A DNA stretch of 9,089 nucleotides from Verrucomicrobiota bacterium (GTDB lineage Bacteria; Verrucomicrobiota; Verrucomicrobiia; Limisphaerales; CAIQOK01), in NCBI GenBank assembly GCA_025363535.1, contig JANYDP010000466.1:1-9089 (forward strand), in the 5' to 3' direction. Position 1 is the stretch's first letter, and every line of letters begins with the position of its first letter. Below the pieces are notes generated by a model. The model was not told where the DNA came from. It searched no databases and saw nothing but the letters and a program-made list of their open reading frames with translations. Positions 1 to 5,265 of the stretch are shown here, one piece after another. Made by a program: the position numbers and the translations under genes.

Positions 1-35
1 CCGCACTTGGTGCATTCAAAATGTATGTCTGACAT
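1..35 (-). CDS. Start of a zinc-ribbon-like cassette protein, truncated by the window edge
   Basis: Reading the minus strand from the ATG at 35-33 gives MSDIHFECTKC, then the window ends. The CxxC pair right after the start resembles N-terminal zinc-ribbon proteins with FxCxxC openings. The ATG lies 16 nt after the R' core site of the attC at 52-144, the same short distance seen for two other cassette genes here, which supports this as the true start. Only 11 codons are visible, so the function cannot be assigned. It shows that the cassette array continues leftwards. Confidence 0.5.
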   Translation of the reverse strand, partial: MSDIHFECTKC

Positions 36-51
36 AAAGGTGTGATGAGCC

Positions 52-144
52 GCCTAACGACCCAAGCTCAGCGACCCGGCCCACGGGACGCAACGATTGC
101 AACCGTGACGCGATGGCCGGGTTCGTTGCAGCGCATGGTTAGGC
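52..144 (-). other. attC recombination site of the cupin cassette
   Basis: On the minus strand the site starts with R'' GCCTAAC (144-138) and ends with R' GTTAGGC (58-52). The inner arms are imperfectly complementary: GCTGCAACGAACCCGGCC on the R'' side against the complement GCTCAGCGACCCGGCC on the R' side. This leaves two unpaired extra bases, a G and an A, on the R'' side plus one mismatch. Extrahelical bases on that arm are the known orientation signal of attC sites. They place the site in the same direction as the cupin gene, whose TGA stop lies 4 nt before R''. The length of 93 bp is within the usual attC range. Confidence 0.88.
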
Positions 145-148
145 GGTG

Positions 149-508
149 TCATAACGACATCGCGAAATCAACCATCCCTTGGAAATCCACCAGCACGACC
201 GGCTCGCTGCCGACGACCCACGCATCGTGACCCGGTGGCAACAGGGAAACATCTCCCGGCTTGCAATCCAGTTCCGTGCCGTCGTCCATGCGCACCCGCA
301 GCACCCCTGAAACGTGATACTGGAAATGGGGTGCTTCGCAACTCTTGGTCTTAGCCACCGGTTGCAGGGATGTGGACCAGCGCCAGCCAGGTTTGAGCAC
401 GGCACGGCCAACGGTCGCGCCGCCAATCTTGACCACCTCCACCATTCCATTGGGGAACTGCCGGATTTCGTCGGGCTGTCCGAAGTTTTTTGTTTCTGCT
501 TTGTTCAT
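149..508 (-). CDS. Cupin-domain protein (integron cassette gene)
   Basis: A small protein of 119 residues beginning MNKAETKNFGQPDEI. The C-terminal half has the look of a single cupin barrel: APHFQYHVSGVLRVRMDDG corresponds to the first cupin motif, with histidines that could ligate a metal, and CKPGDVSLLPPGHDAWVVG matches the second motif (PGDxxxxPxGxxH-like, with a histidine four residues after the last proline). No signal peptide is evident, so it is probably cytoplasmic. Cupins range from dioxygenases to isomerases and ligand-binding proteins, and nothing here fixes the substrate. The frame stays open further upstream to 670, but that part is a translation of the attC at 556-654. The ATG at 508 is preceded by an A-rich stretch with a weak ribosome site. 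The stop codon abuts the attC at 52-144. Confidence 0.82.
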   Translation of the reverse strand: MNKAETKNFGQPDEIRQFPNGMVEVVKIGGATVGRAVLKPGWRWSTSLQPVAKTKSCEAPHFQYHVSGVLRVRMDDGTELDCKPGDVSLLPPGHDAWVVGSEPVVLVDFQGMVDFAMSL

Positions 509-555
509 AGGTTTCTTTTTGTTGTTTGGTTTGTTATGTGCCAGAAACTCTCGCC

Positions 556-654
556 GCCTAACGACCAAGAACTGAGCCACCGCCGACTGATGACTCCGCC
601 CGCGAAGGCGGACTGACAGGCGTAACGGCGGTTGGCTCCAGTGATGTGTTAGGC
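556..654 (-). other. attC recombination site of the membrane-protein cassette
   Basis: On the minus strand R'' GCCTAAC lies at 654-648 and R' GTTAGGC at 562-556. The arms ACTGGAGCCAACCGCCG (R'' side) and the complement of the other side, ACTGAGCCACCGCCG, pair except for two extra bases, a G and an A, on the R'' side. This is the same pattern as at 52-144. The centre holds a further strong hairpin with stem TCCGCC/GGCGGA around 595-613. The site is 99 bp long. Both the core boxes and the extrahelical bases give a minus-strand orientation, matching the cassette genes. Confidence 0.9.
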
Positions 655-962
655 GGTAGTTTGTGACCAAAGTAATAACCGACCACGACCGACCAAAACG
701 TGGCCCCGAGTAAAAAGACGGCCAGGACAGTAATCAGTATGGTCGCGCCATTTGCATTGTCCTGAGTAAAATGAATGAGTGGCCATCCGGGAAAATTGAT
801 GGTCCAAAAGGGAACGGCAAACAACCACTCCTGCCACGTTATCTTGTCTGAGTCAGTGAAAAGCTGCGTCAAAACCTCCAACACGAGATCGAAAATGATG
901 AGGCCAACAAATGCACAGCCTGCCGACTTCCAACTAAATCTTCTGGCGCCAAATTTCCTCAT
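558..962 (-). CDS. Small integral membrane protein with an attC-encoded C-terminal tail (cassette gene)
   Basis: A 134-residue protein starting MRKFGARRFSWKS. It has about three hydrophobic segments: residues roughly 14-32 (AGCAFVGLIIFDLVLEVL), 44-60 (around WLFAVPFWTINFPG) and 72-98 (ATILITVLAVFLLGATF and onward). It is probably an inner-membrane protein of unknown function. The last 30 or so residues, starting NTSLEPTAV, are a translation of the attC at 556-654, and the TAG stop lies inside the R' core GTTAGGC. The start at 962 is chosen because it lies 12 nt after the R' site at 975-981. The longer frame to 1016 would begin inside the inverted-repeat element. I do not recognise a family. 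Confidence 0.7.
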   Translation of the reverse strand: MRKFGARRFSWKSAGCAFVGLIIFDLVLEVLTQLFTDSDKITWQEWLFAVPFWTINFPGWPLIHFTQDNANGATILITVLAVFLLGATFWSVVVGYYFGHKLPPNTSLEPTAVTPVSPPSRAESSVGGGSVLGR

Positions 963-973
963 ACGCTGGATGC

Positions 974-992
974 CGCCTAACAGGTGGTTAAG
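974..992 (-). other. Cassette junction with attI-like flank (second copy)
   Basis: The minus strand reads CTTAACCACCTGTTAGGCG, containing the R' core GTTAGGC at 981-975. It differs at only two of 19 positions from the junction at 1670-1652. It is the recombination boundary upstream of the membrane-protein cassette, but no attC arm complementary to it can be found. The sequence on its far side is the inverted-repeat element at 993-1112. Confidence 0.6.
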
Positions 993-1112
993 TAAAGGGG
1001 TCAGTCCTACCTTCATAAATTAAATCCTTTTCGATTTTTGGTTTCATTTGGTAAGGAATAAAGCTGTTTTAACCATCCGCCACCAATACGTCAAGCAGGA
1101 CTGACCCCTTTA
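993..1112. repeat. 120-bp element with 16-bp perfect terminal inverted repeats
   Basis: TAAAGGGGTCAGTCCT at 993-1008 is repeated in exact inverse as AGGACTGACCCCTTTA at 1097-1112. The interior is AT-rich (about 1012-1075) and codes for nothing. The ends are of the G-rich palindromic type seen in REP/REPIN-like or small MITE-like sequences, but that family assignment is a guess. No clear target-site duplication is visible at the ends. The right end supplies the last few codons and the stop of the DUF2726 gene. The element occupies the place where that cassette's attC should be. Confidence 0.65.
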
Positions 1113-1639
1113 TCTCTCTCATGTGACCGAAATAAGCTCTCCACCTGCTCTCGAATCTGTGTGGGAGAATACGACTGTCGTGCCGAAACTCGCAAGACCG
1201 GGATGCGCGCATCAGCCAGCGCAGAATCCACAAGGCCGTCGCGCACGCCACGCTCGAACCTCTCATGCGTCCGGTCGTCCAACTCAATCACTGCAACGAC
1301 GCTCAAGCGCGACGAATCACAGAGAACGAAATCAACATGCTTCCCAGTGATGCGATTGAAGGCCGACTGCCAACCACTGCGGCTCGGACTGCGAACTGGC
1401 CGAACAATATCTGCGAGTCTGACCTTGGCGAAAATCTGGTAGTCCAACGCCACTGCCTGCTGAAGAACACCAAAGAACGAACGCTCTGCCGGTGTGAGCA
1501 AAGCAGGAACAGCCTCGTATGCGCCGGCAACACTCTGCGACTTCTGCTGCCGGCCAAGCAGCCGAAGCAAAGACGCGGCGACCACGAGTAGCACTAGAAA
1601 GCCAAGTGCGATAAGAAGTGGTGTGCTGAATATGTGCAT
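1091..1639 (-). CDS. DUF2726 protein with N-terminal membrane anchor (first cassette gene)
   Basis: A 182-residue protein. Residues 5-28 form one transmembrane segment (TPLLIALGFLVLLVVAASLL). Residues about 47-155 match the DUF2726 pattern: LLTPAERSFFGVLQQAV, then FAKVRLADIV, KHVDFVLCD (Asp103), VIELDDRTHER (Glu119, Asp121) and ARIPVLRV. A D...ExD arrangement on successive strands resembles the PD-(D/E)XK nuclease core to which, as I recall, this family is related. Nuclease activity is therefore possible but unproven. The ATG lies 13 nt after the GTTAGGC junction at 1653-1659, which supports the start. The final residues (KGVSPA) and the stop are encoded by the inverted repeat at 1097-1112, so the original C-terminus may have been altered. 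The domain itself appears complete. Confidence 0.85.
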   Translation of the reverse strand: MHIFSTPLLIALGFLVLLVVAASLLRLLGRQQKSQSVAGAYEAVPALLTPAERSFFGVLQQAVALDYQIFAKVRLADIVRPVRSPSRSGWQSAFNRITGKHVDFVLCDSSRLSVVAVIELDDRTHERFERGVRDGLVDSALADARIPVLRVSARQSYSPTQIREQVESLFRSHERDKGVSPA

Positions 1640-1651
1640 GGCGTGCGAAGT

Positions 1652-1670
1652 CGCCTAACCGGTGGCTAAG
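1652..1670 (-). other. Presumed attI junction of the integron
   Basis: The minus strand reads CTTAGCCACCGGTTAGGCG and contains the core GTTAGGC at 1659-1653. It lies between the divergent integrase fragment and the first cassette gene, exactly where attI is expected, and no complementary R'' arm is present upstream, as expected for attI rather than attC. The full extent of attI towards 1676 and beyond, including its integrase-binding direct repeats, cannot be delimited by eye. Confidence 0.6.
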
Positions 1671-1675
1671 GAGAA

Positions 1676-1925
1676 GTGGATAGAACGTTGGTTCGGCCTA
1701 TTTCCTTGTGGTTTCATGGGGTGAGGTTGGCTGTTGTTAATGGCTTGGTCAAGGTGATTGGCTATTTTCTGCCCCTGCCTGCCGTATCAAAGCCAGAAGC
1801 TGGCATGCCGCGCCGGAGGTTGTCGGACGTGGTGCGGGCCAAGTTGCGGGCCGGTCATTATGCGCTCCACACGGAGGAGGCGTAGCTGGGCTGGCGACGG
1901 CGCTGCATCAATTTTGAAGCATTCT
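1676..1925 (+). pseudogene. intI: Integron integrase IntI, N-terminal fragment (truncated, with internal stop)
   Basis: Residues 44-69 of the plus-strand frame from the GTG at 1676 read MPRRRLSDVVRAKLRAGHYA, then LHTEEA, then TAG (1883-1885). The frame continues LGWRRRCINF. This matches the conserved start of integron integrases (DxVRxxLRxxHYSxRTExxYxxWIRRFIxFH), the SAM-like DNA-binding part, with the expected Tyr replaced by an amber stop. A full IntI is about 320 residues. Everything after about residue 80, including the catalytic Arg/His/Tyr region, is missing and replaced by the tandem repeat at 1931-2240. Position and divergent direction relative to the cassettes also fit IntI. AAGGAG lies just before the GTG, but too close for an ideal ribosome site. 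No activity can be expected. Confidence 0.8.
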
Positions 1926-1930
1926 TCACC

Positions 1931-2240
1931 AAGATTGGGGCAAACCTCACTAACATCAGAGCAATGTTCGTCAACATTGGAGCAAACCTCAACAAGATTG
2001 GAGCAATCTTGTTCAACATTGGAGCAATCTTGTTCAACATTGGAGCAATCCTCAACAACATTGGAGCAATCTTGTTGAAGATTGTCGTAAATTTGTCAAA
2101 TCCAGAGCAATGTTGTTGAAGTTTGTCGTAGATTTGTCAAATCCAGAGCAAATTTGTCAAAACCAGAGCAATCTTGTTCAAGTTTGTCGTAGATTTGTCA
2201 AATTCAGAGCAATCTTGTCAAAATCAGAGCAAATTTTTCG
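1931..2240. repeat. Tandem repeat (minisatellite), 15 units of 20-21 bp
   Basis: Units start with AA at 1931, 1952, 1973, 1994, 2015, 2036, 2057, 2078 (21 bp each), 2099 (20), 2119 (21), 2140 (20), 2160 (20), 2180 (21), 2201 (20) and 2221 (20). The core is AAnATTGGAGCAATCTTG. From 2078 two variants occur, one with TTGTCGTA and one with CCAGAGCAA. Units 4, 5 and 7 are nearly identical and the flanking units more diverged. Some units form a short hairpin (AAGATTG-GAG-CAATCTT at 1994-2010). The 21-bp period keeps reading frames open on both strands, giving seven-residue repeats such as NIGAILF or STLEQSC, which are unlikely to be real proteins. It is markedly AT-richer than its surroundings. Confidence 0.9.
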
Positions 2241-2445
2241 GGTTATGTCGGAATATGGAGGAAAATCTTACCGGCACCGGCAAACGTTTCCAGTCGGACG
2301 CCTTGGTTTACAGCCTATCTAGTTTTATGAGGCGTCTCTGTAAATTCGTGGCTGGCATCTTCATTCGTTTGAAATGAAGCTCGCGCCGCTGACGACACAG
2401 GCGGCAAATCGTCGGCTCCAAACTCAGCGCGTGTTTTCCAACGCT
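2241..2445. other. Non-coding stretch between the repeat array and the FHA gene
   Basis: No convincing gene or RNA is seen. Frames open here are short and run in from the tandem repeat. I found no remnant of the C-terminal half of the integrase. Any terminator for the FHA gene, which ends at 2446 on the minus strand, would lie here, but no strong hairpin with a T-tract is evident. Confidence 0.4.
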
Positions 2446-3063
2446 TCATTCGCTCCCGTCGTCGAGGTTCACGGTGTGTTTGAACTTGAGCTTGACCGTT
2501 TCAGCCACGCGCGCGAACAGGGATTTTTTGACGGGCGCACGCGTCCCAAACGGTTCGACCGCGCCGCTGCACAGCGGACAGAGCAGCAGGACTTTTTTGC
2601 CACCCTGGCGGCGGAGCTGATGCACGCAGGCGTCGCACATGACTTCTTTGCAGACGGTGCATTGGTAGGAGACATGGGCGAGCCGGTGACGCGGGCACAC
2701 GAGTTTGCCATCGTTCACCACGACCGGCGGCGCGGGCAGGTCGGTGCGGTGATATTTGGGAATGGCCACGATGACATCCACGTTTTCCACGTGCAGTTCC
2801 ACATCGCCGAGCCGCAAGGTCTGGCCGGCGGACAACCCGGCTTCCGTGACCGGCTCGTCGTTGATGAAGGTGCCGTTGGTGGAATCGAGGTCGCGGACGG
2901 TCACGCCGCTGTCGCGCAAAATCAGTTCGCAATGCAGCGCGGAGACGGTGGAGTGGGCGATGGGAAAATCTGCGTCCGGACTGCGGCCCACGCGATTCAT
3001 GCCGAGTCGCAGATCGAGCAACTGGTGGTCGAAACCTTCAGTTTGAATTTGGAGTTGGGCCAT
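2446..3063 (-). CDS. FHA-domain protein with C-terminal zinc-finger region
   Basis: A 205-residue cytoplasmic protein starting MAQLQIQTEGFDHQ. Residues about 1-97 are an FHA domain, a phosphothreonine-peptide binding module. They show Gly26-Arg27 (VGRSPDADF), Ser41 and His44 (STVSALHCEL), and Asn63-Gly64 (DSTNGTFIND), the conserved phosphopeptide-binding positions. Residues about 121-167 hold a cysteine/histidine cluster (Cys123, His126, Cys135, Cys138, Cys143, Cys146, Cys162, Cys165) resembling a B-box or cross-brace zinc finger. A short basic tail follows. FHA proteins usually act with Ser/Thr kinases, but none lies nearby. The start at 3063 is where FHA homology begins. The frame is open further upstream to 3261, but that part is arginine- and alanine-rich and not domain-like. 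It is divergent from the transaldolase gene across 229 nt. Confidence 0.88.
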   Translation of the reverse strand: MAQLQIQTEGFDHQLLDLRLGMNRVGRSPDADFPIAHSTVSALHCELILRDSGVTVRDLDSTNGTFINDEPVTEAGLSAGQTLRLGDVELHVENVDVIVAIPKYHRTDLPAPPVVVNDGKLVCPRHRLAHVSYQCTVCKEVMCDACVHQLRRQGGKKVLLLCPLCSGAVEPFGTRAPVKKSLFARVAETVKLKFKHTVNLDDGSE

Positions 3064-3292
3064 GCCTGTGGTGGTTGAATAAACAACCTGCCGGGCAAAG
3101 GCGAGAAGATTTTTGGAGGGATTTGGCCGGGAGAAAGCACCGGTTCGCGCGCCGGCGGCGCTGGTGGGCAGACATCTTTTTCTTCGCCTCCCTTGTCTCC
3201 TGCGCGCGCCGCAGTGTTCGCCCCCAAATCGCTGATTGCACCGCCGCCGGTTTTGCCGCACCCTGCCAGCAGTAAACCTTTTTTCTCATTTT
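3064..3292. promoter_or_regulatory. Divergent intergenic region between the FHA and transaldolase genes
   Basis: These 229 nt separate two divergent starts and so should hold promoters for both. I see no clear -35/-10 pair or operator. A short T-rich run (CCTTTTTTCTCATTTT) immediately precedes the transaldolase ATG and contains no Shine-Dalgarno sequence. Confidence 0.35.
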
Positions 3293-4246
3293 ATGAACCA
3301 GCTCGACCAGCTTAAAAAACTCACCAAGGTGGTGGCGGACACCGGCGACTTCGCCACGTTGAAGGAATACGCCCCGCAGGACGCCACGACGAATCCCTCG
3401 CTGATTCTCAAGGCCGCGCAGATGCCCGCCTACCAGAGCCTCGTCGAGAAAGCCATCGCCGACGCCCGCCAGTCCGGGACGACCGGCCGCGCATTGCTGA
3501 ACCAGATCATGGATCAGTTGCTCGTGCTGTTCGGCCTGGAAATTTTGAAGATCGTGCCGGGCCGCGTCTCCACGGAGACGGATGCGAACCTCTCCTTTGA
3601 TACGCAGGCGTTGCTCGACAAGGCGCACCGGTTCATCACGCTCTACACCAAGAACGGGATTCCGCGCGAGCGCGTCCTCGTCAAGATCGCCACGACCTGG
3701 GAAGGCATCCGCGCCGCCGAAGTTTTGCAACGCGAGGGCATCAACTGCAATCTGACGCTGCTCTTCTCGCTGCCGCAGGCGGTCGCGTGCGCGGACGCGA
3801 AGGTGACGTTGATCTCGCCGTTCGTGGGACGGATTCTCGACTGGTACAAGGCGAAGGAGAAAAAAGATTACACACCGTCAGAAGATCCCGGCGTGGTGTC
3901 CGTGAAGGAGATTTACGCGTACTACAAAAAGTTCGGTCACGCCACAGAAGTCATGGGCGCGAGCTTCCGGAACAAGGGTGAAATCCTGGAGTTGGCCGGC
4001 TGCGATCTGCTGACCATCAGTCCGCAACTGCTGGGTGAATTGAAAAGCAGCGAGGAGCCGGTCGCGCAAAAGCTCAACGCCGCCGAAGCCAAAAAATCCA
4101 ATCTGGAAAAACTCGTGCTGGACGAGAAAAAATTCCACTGGCTGTTCAACGAAAACGCGATGGCCACGGAGAAAACCTCCGAGGGTATCCGGGCCTTCAA
4201 CGCCGACGCCGTCAAGCTGGAGCAGTTCATCACCGCCCGTTTGTAA
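3293..4246 (+). CDS. tal: Transaldolase
   Basis: A 317-residue protein, the usual length of TalB-type class I transaldolases. The enzyme moves a dihydroxyacetone unit from sedoheptulose 7-phosphate to glyceraldehyde 3-phosphate in the non-oxidative pentose phosphate pathway, in the cytoplasm. Visible signatures are VVADTGDF (Asp16 near the N-terminus), DATTNPSLILKA (residues 30-41, the family signature), GRVSTETDANLSFD (90-103) and RVLVKIATTWEGI, in which Lys131 is the Schiff-base lysine. The C-terminal LAGCDLLTISPQLLGEL is also typical. The ATG at 3293 is chosen because the family's N-terminus starts right there (MNQLDQLKKLTKVV); upstream codons in frame are not homologous. A second small gene starts 5 nt after the stop and is probably cotranscribed. 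Confidence 0.97.
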   Translation: MNQLDQLKKLTKVVADTGDFATLKEYAPQDATTNPSLILKAAQMPAYQSLVEKAIADARQSGTTGRALLNQIMDQLLVLFGLEILKIVPGRVSTETDANLSFDTQALLDKAHRFITLYTKNGIPRERVLVKIATTWEGIRAAEVLQREGINCNLTLLFSLPQAVACADAKVTLISPFVGRILDWYKAKEKKDYTPSEDPGVVSVKEIYAYYKKFGHATEVMGASFRNKGEILELAGCDLLTISPQLLGELKSSEEPVAQKLNAAEAKKSNLEKLVLDEKKFHWLFNENAMATEKTSEGIRAFNADAVKLEQFITARL

Positions 4247-4251
4247 TTTGC

Positions 4252-4608
4252 ATGGACGCGGATGAAAAAGACATCATCACCTATTTGAAGGTCTGGTCCG
4301 GCCAGTATGTTTCCGCCCGGGAAATCGCCCGGAAGGCGGCTAGCAAAAAACGGTTTGAGAAGGAACCCAACTGGGCGGTGCCAGTATTGGGGCGGTTGCT
4401 GGAAAAGGGCCTGGTGGAATCCGATTCCAGGGCGCATTACCGGCTCCTGCTTGGTTCCAAAAAAGAAAAACCAAAACGCTGGATCTCGCCGCACTTGCAA
4501 AAAATCCTGGACAAGACCGGCAAGGATTTCAGCGAAGGCGGGGAGATTGACGAGCCGCCGAAAACCGCGCCGCCGGGCGGGGAGAAGCCGCCGGCTGAGG
4601 GCGGATGA
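4252..4608 (+). CDS. Small winged-helix-like protein downstream of transaldolase
   Basis: A 118-residue protein of unknown function. Residues about 5-66 (DIITYLKVWSGQYVSAREIA, then WAVPVLGRLLEKGLVESD and HYRLL) have the helix-helix-helix-wing pattern of a winged helix-turn-helix, so DNA binding is plausible. Residues about 71-90 are basic (KKEKPKRWISPHLQKIL), and the tail from about 95 is glycine-, proline- and glutamate-rich and likely disordered. The start codon lies 5 nt after the tal stop, which suggests translational coupling and shared transcription. Whether it regulates tal is unknown. No enzyme motif is visible. Confidence 0.78.
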   Translation: MDADEKDIITYLKVWSGQYVSAREIARKAASKKRFEKEPNWAVPVLGRLLEKGLVESDSRAHYRLLLGSKKEKPKRWISPHLQKILDKTGKDFSEGGEIDEPPKTAPPGGEKPPAEGG

Positions 4609-4707
4609 CCAGCATCATTCGTAATTCGGCAAATGAAAGTGCGGGCTGGTTTCCGCCCTCAAGTTGCCCCAAAATCCTCCGACGGCAGAAACAGATCCGA
4701 CCGCCGC

Positions 4708-5265
4708 ATGGAATCAAAGGTTAACAATTCACGATGGGCCGCCATTGCGCGCACCGTGGTGATCGGGCGCAATCCCCGGTTCACCTTCGCCCGCATTGTG
4801 GTGCTGGTGATGGCGGTGGTGTTGGCGCGCGAGTTTGTCCTGCTGCCCGTGCGGATCAAGGGGCCGAGCATGTTGCCGACCTATGCGGAGAACGGCGTCA
4901 ATTTCGTCAACCGCCTCGCCTACGTCTCCCACGAACCGCAGCGCGGCGATGTCGTGACCATCCGTTACTCCGGCACCAGCGTCATGCTGATGAAGCGCGT
5001 GATCGGGCTGCCCGGCGAGACGATCGCCTTCCACGCCGGCCGGGTGAGCATCAACGGCATCCCGCTCGAAGAGCCCTTCATCAAATACCCGACCGACTGG
5101 GAAATCCCCCCGGTGACCCTGGCGTCGGACAAATATTTTGTGGTGGGCGACAACCGTTCCATGCCGCAAAACCTGCACACGTTCGGGGAAACCGAGCGGC
5201 GGCGCATCGTCGGGAAAATTCTTTTATGCAAAAATCTCTTCGCCTCCTCGCCGCCGCCGCGCTGA
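4708..5265 (+). CDS. lepB: Signal peptidase I
   Basis: A 185-residue membrane-bound Ser/Lys protease that removes signal peptides from exported proteins. One transmembrane segment spans about residues 27-47 (FARIVVLVMAVVLAREFVLL). KGPSMLPTY follows with the nucleophile Ser54, then RGDVVTIRY (box C) and MLMKRVIGLPGE with the general base Lys96. The last family box is GDNRSMPQNLHTFG (147-160), a variant of the usual GDNRxxSxDSRxxG: the serine and aspartate positions differ. The length fits short type I peptidases with one membrane anchor. The start at 4708 (MESKVNNSRW) is preferred; an in-frame ATG at 4633 would add 25 basic residues. Neither has a clear Shine-Dalgarno sequence. The 3' end overlaps the next gene by 40 nt. 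Confidence 0.9.
   Translation: MESKVNNSRWAAIARTVVIGRNPRFTFARIVVLVMAVVLAREFVLLPVRIKGPSMLPTYAENGVNFVNRLAYVSHEPQRGDVVTIRYSGTSVMLMKRVIGLPGETIAFHAGRVSINGIPLEEPFIKYPTDWEIPPVTLASDKYFVVGDNRSMPQNLHTFGETERRRIVGKILLCKNLFASSPPPR

Larger units (their letters stand above)
1..1925 (-). mobile_element. Remnant integron: cassette array with attC sites and a dead integrase
   Basis: The stretch has the canonical integron layout. An integrase fragment on the plus strand is divergent from a run of short minus-strand genes, each starting 12 to 47 nt after a GTTAGGC core site. Core sites (GCCTAAC on the plus strand) lie at 52-58, 556-562, 975-981 and 1653-1659. Two complete attC sites are present at 52-144 and 556-654. 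Integrons capture promoterless genes by IntI-catalysed recombination between attI and the folded bottom strand of attC. Here the integrase is truncated, so new capture would need IntI supplied from elsewhere. The array continues past position 1. The boundary on the integrase side is approximate. Confidence 0.8.

Noticed and set aside
984..993. A very short attC formed by GTTAAGT (987-993) and GCCTAAC (975-981)
   Set aside because: The gap between the two boxes is only 5 nt, far too short for an attC; GTTAAGT matches the loose core consensus by chance.
1670..1760. Cassette promoter Pc reading towards the array
   Set aside because: One is expected here, and TTAACA near 1740-1735 on the minus strand resembles a -35 box, but no convincing -10 box lies at a suitable distance.
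1758..2078. A heptad-repeat protein of about 106 residues (TLEQSCS repeats) on the plus strand, or its minus-strand counterpart
   Set aside because: A 21-bp repeat period keeps several frames open automatically. There is no ribosome site, and the upstream part is the integrase fragment in another frame.
1931..2240. CRISPR-like array
   Set aside because: Units are 20-21 bp and directly adjacent with no unique spacers, and they grade into one another, so this is a tandem minisatellite.
2374..3078. A 234-residue plus-strand frame
   Set aside because: It is antisense to the FHA gene, whose conserved binding residues are unmistakable.
4734..5225. Upstream extension of the NTF2-like gene into the signal peptidase region
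   Set aside because: The frame is open but gives an Arg/Ala/His-rich sequence without homology; the hydrophobic leader at 5226 marks the true start.
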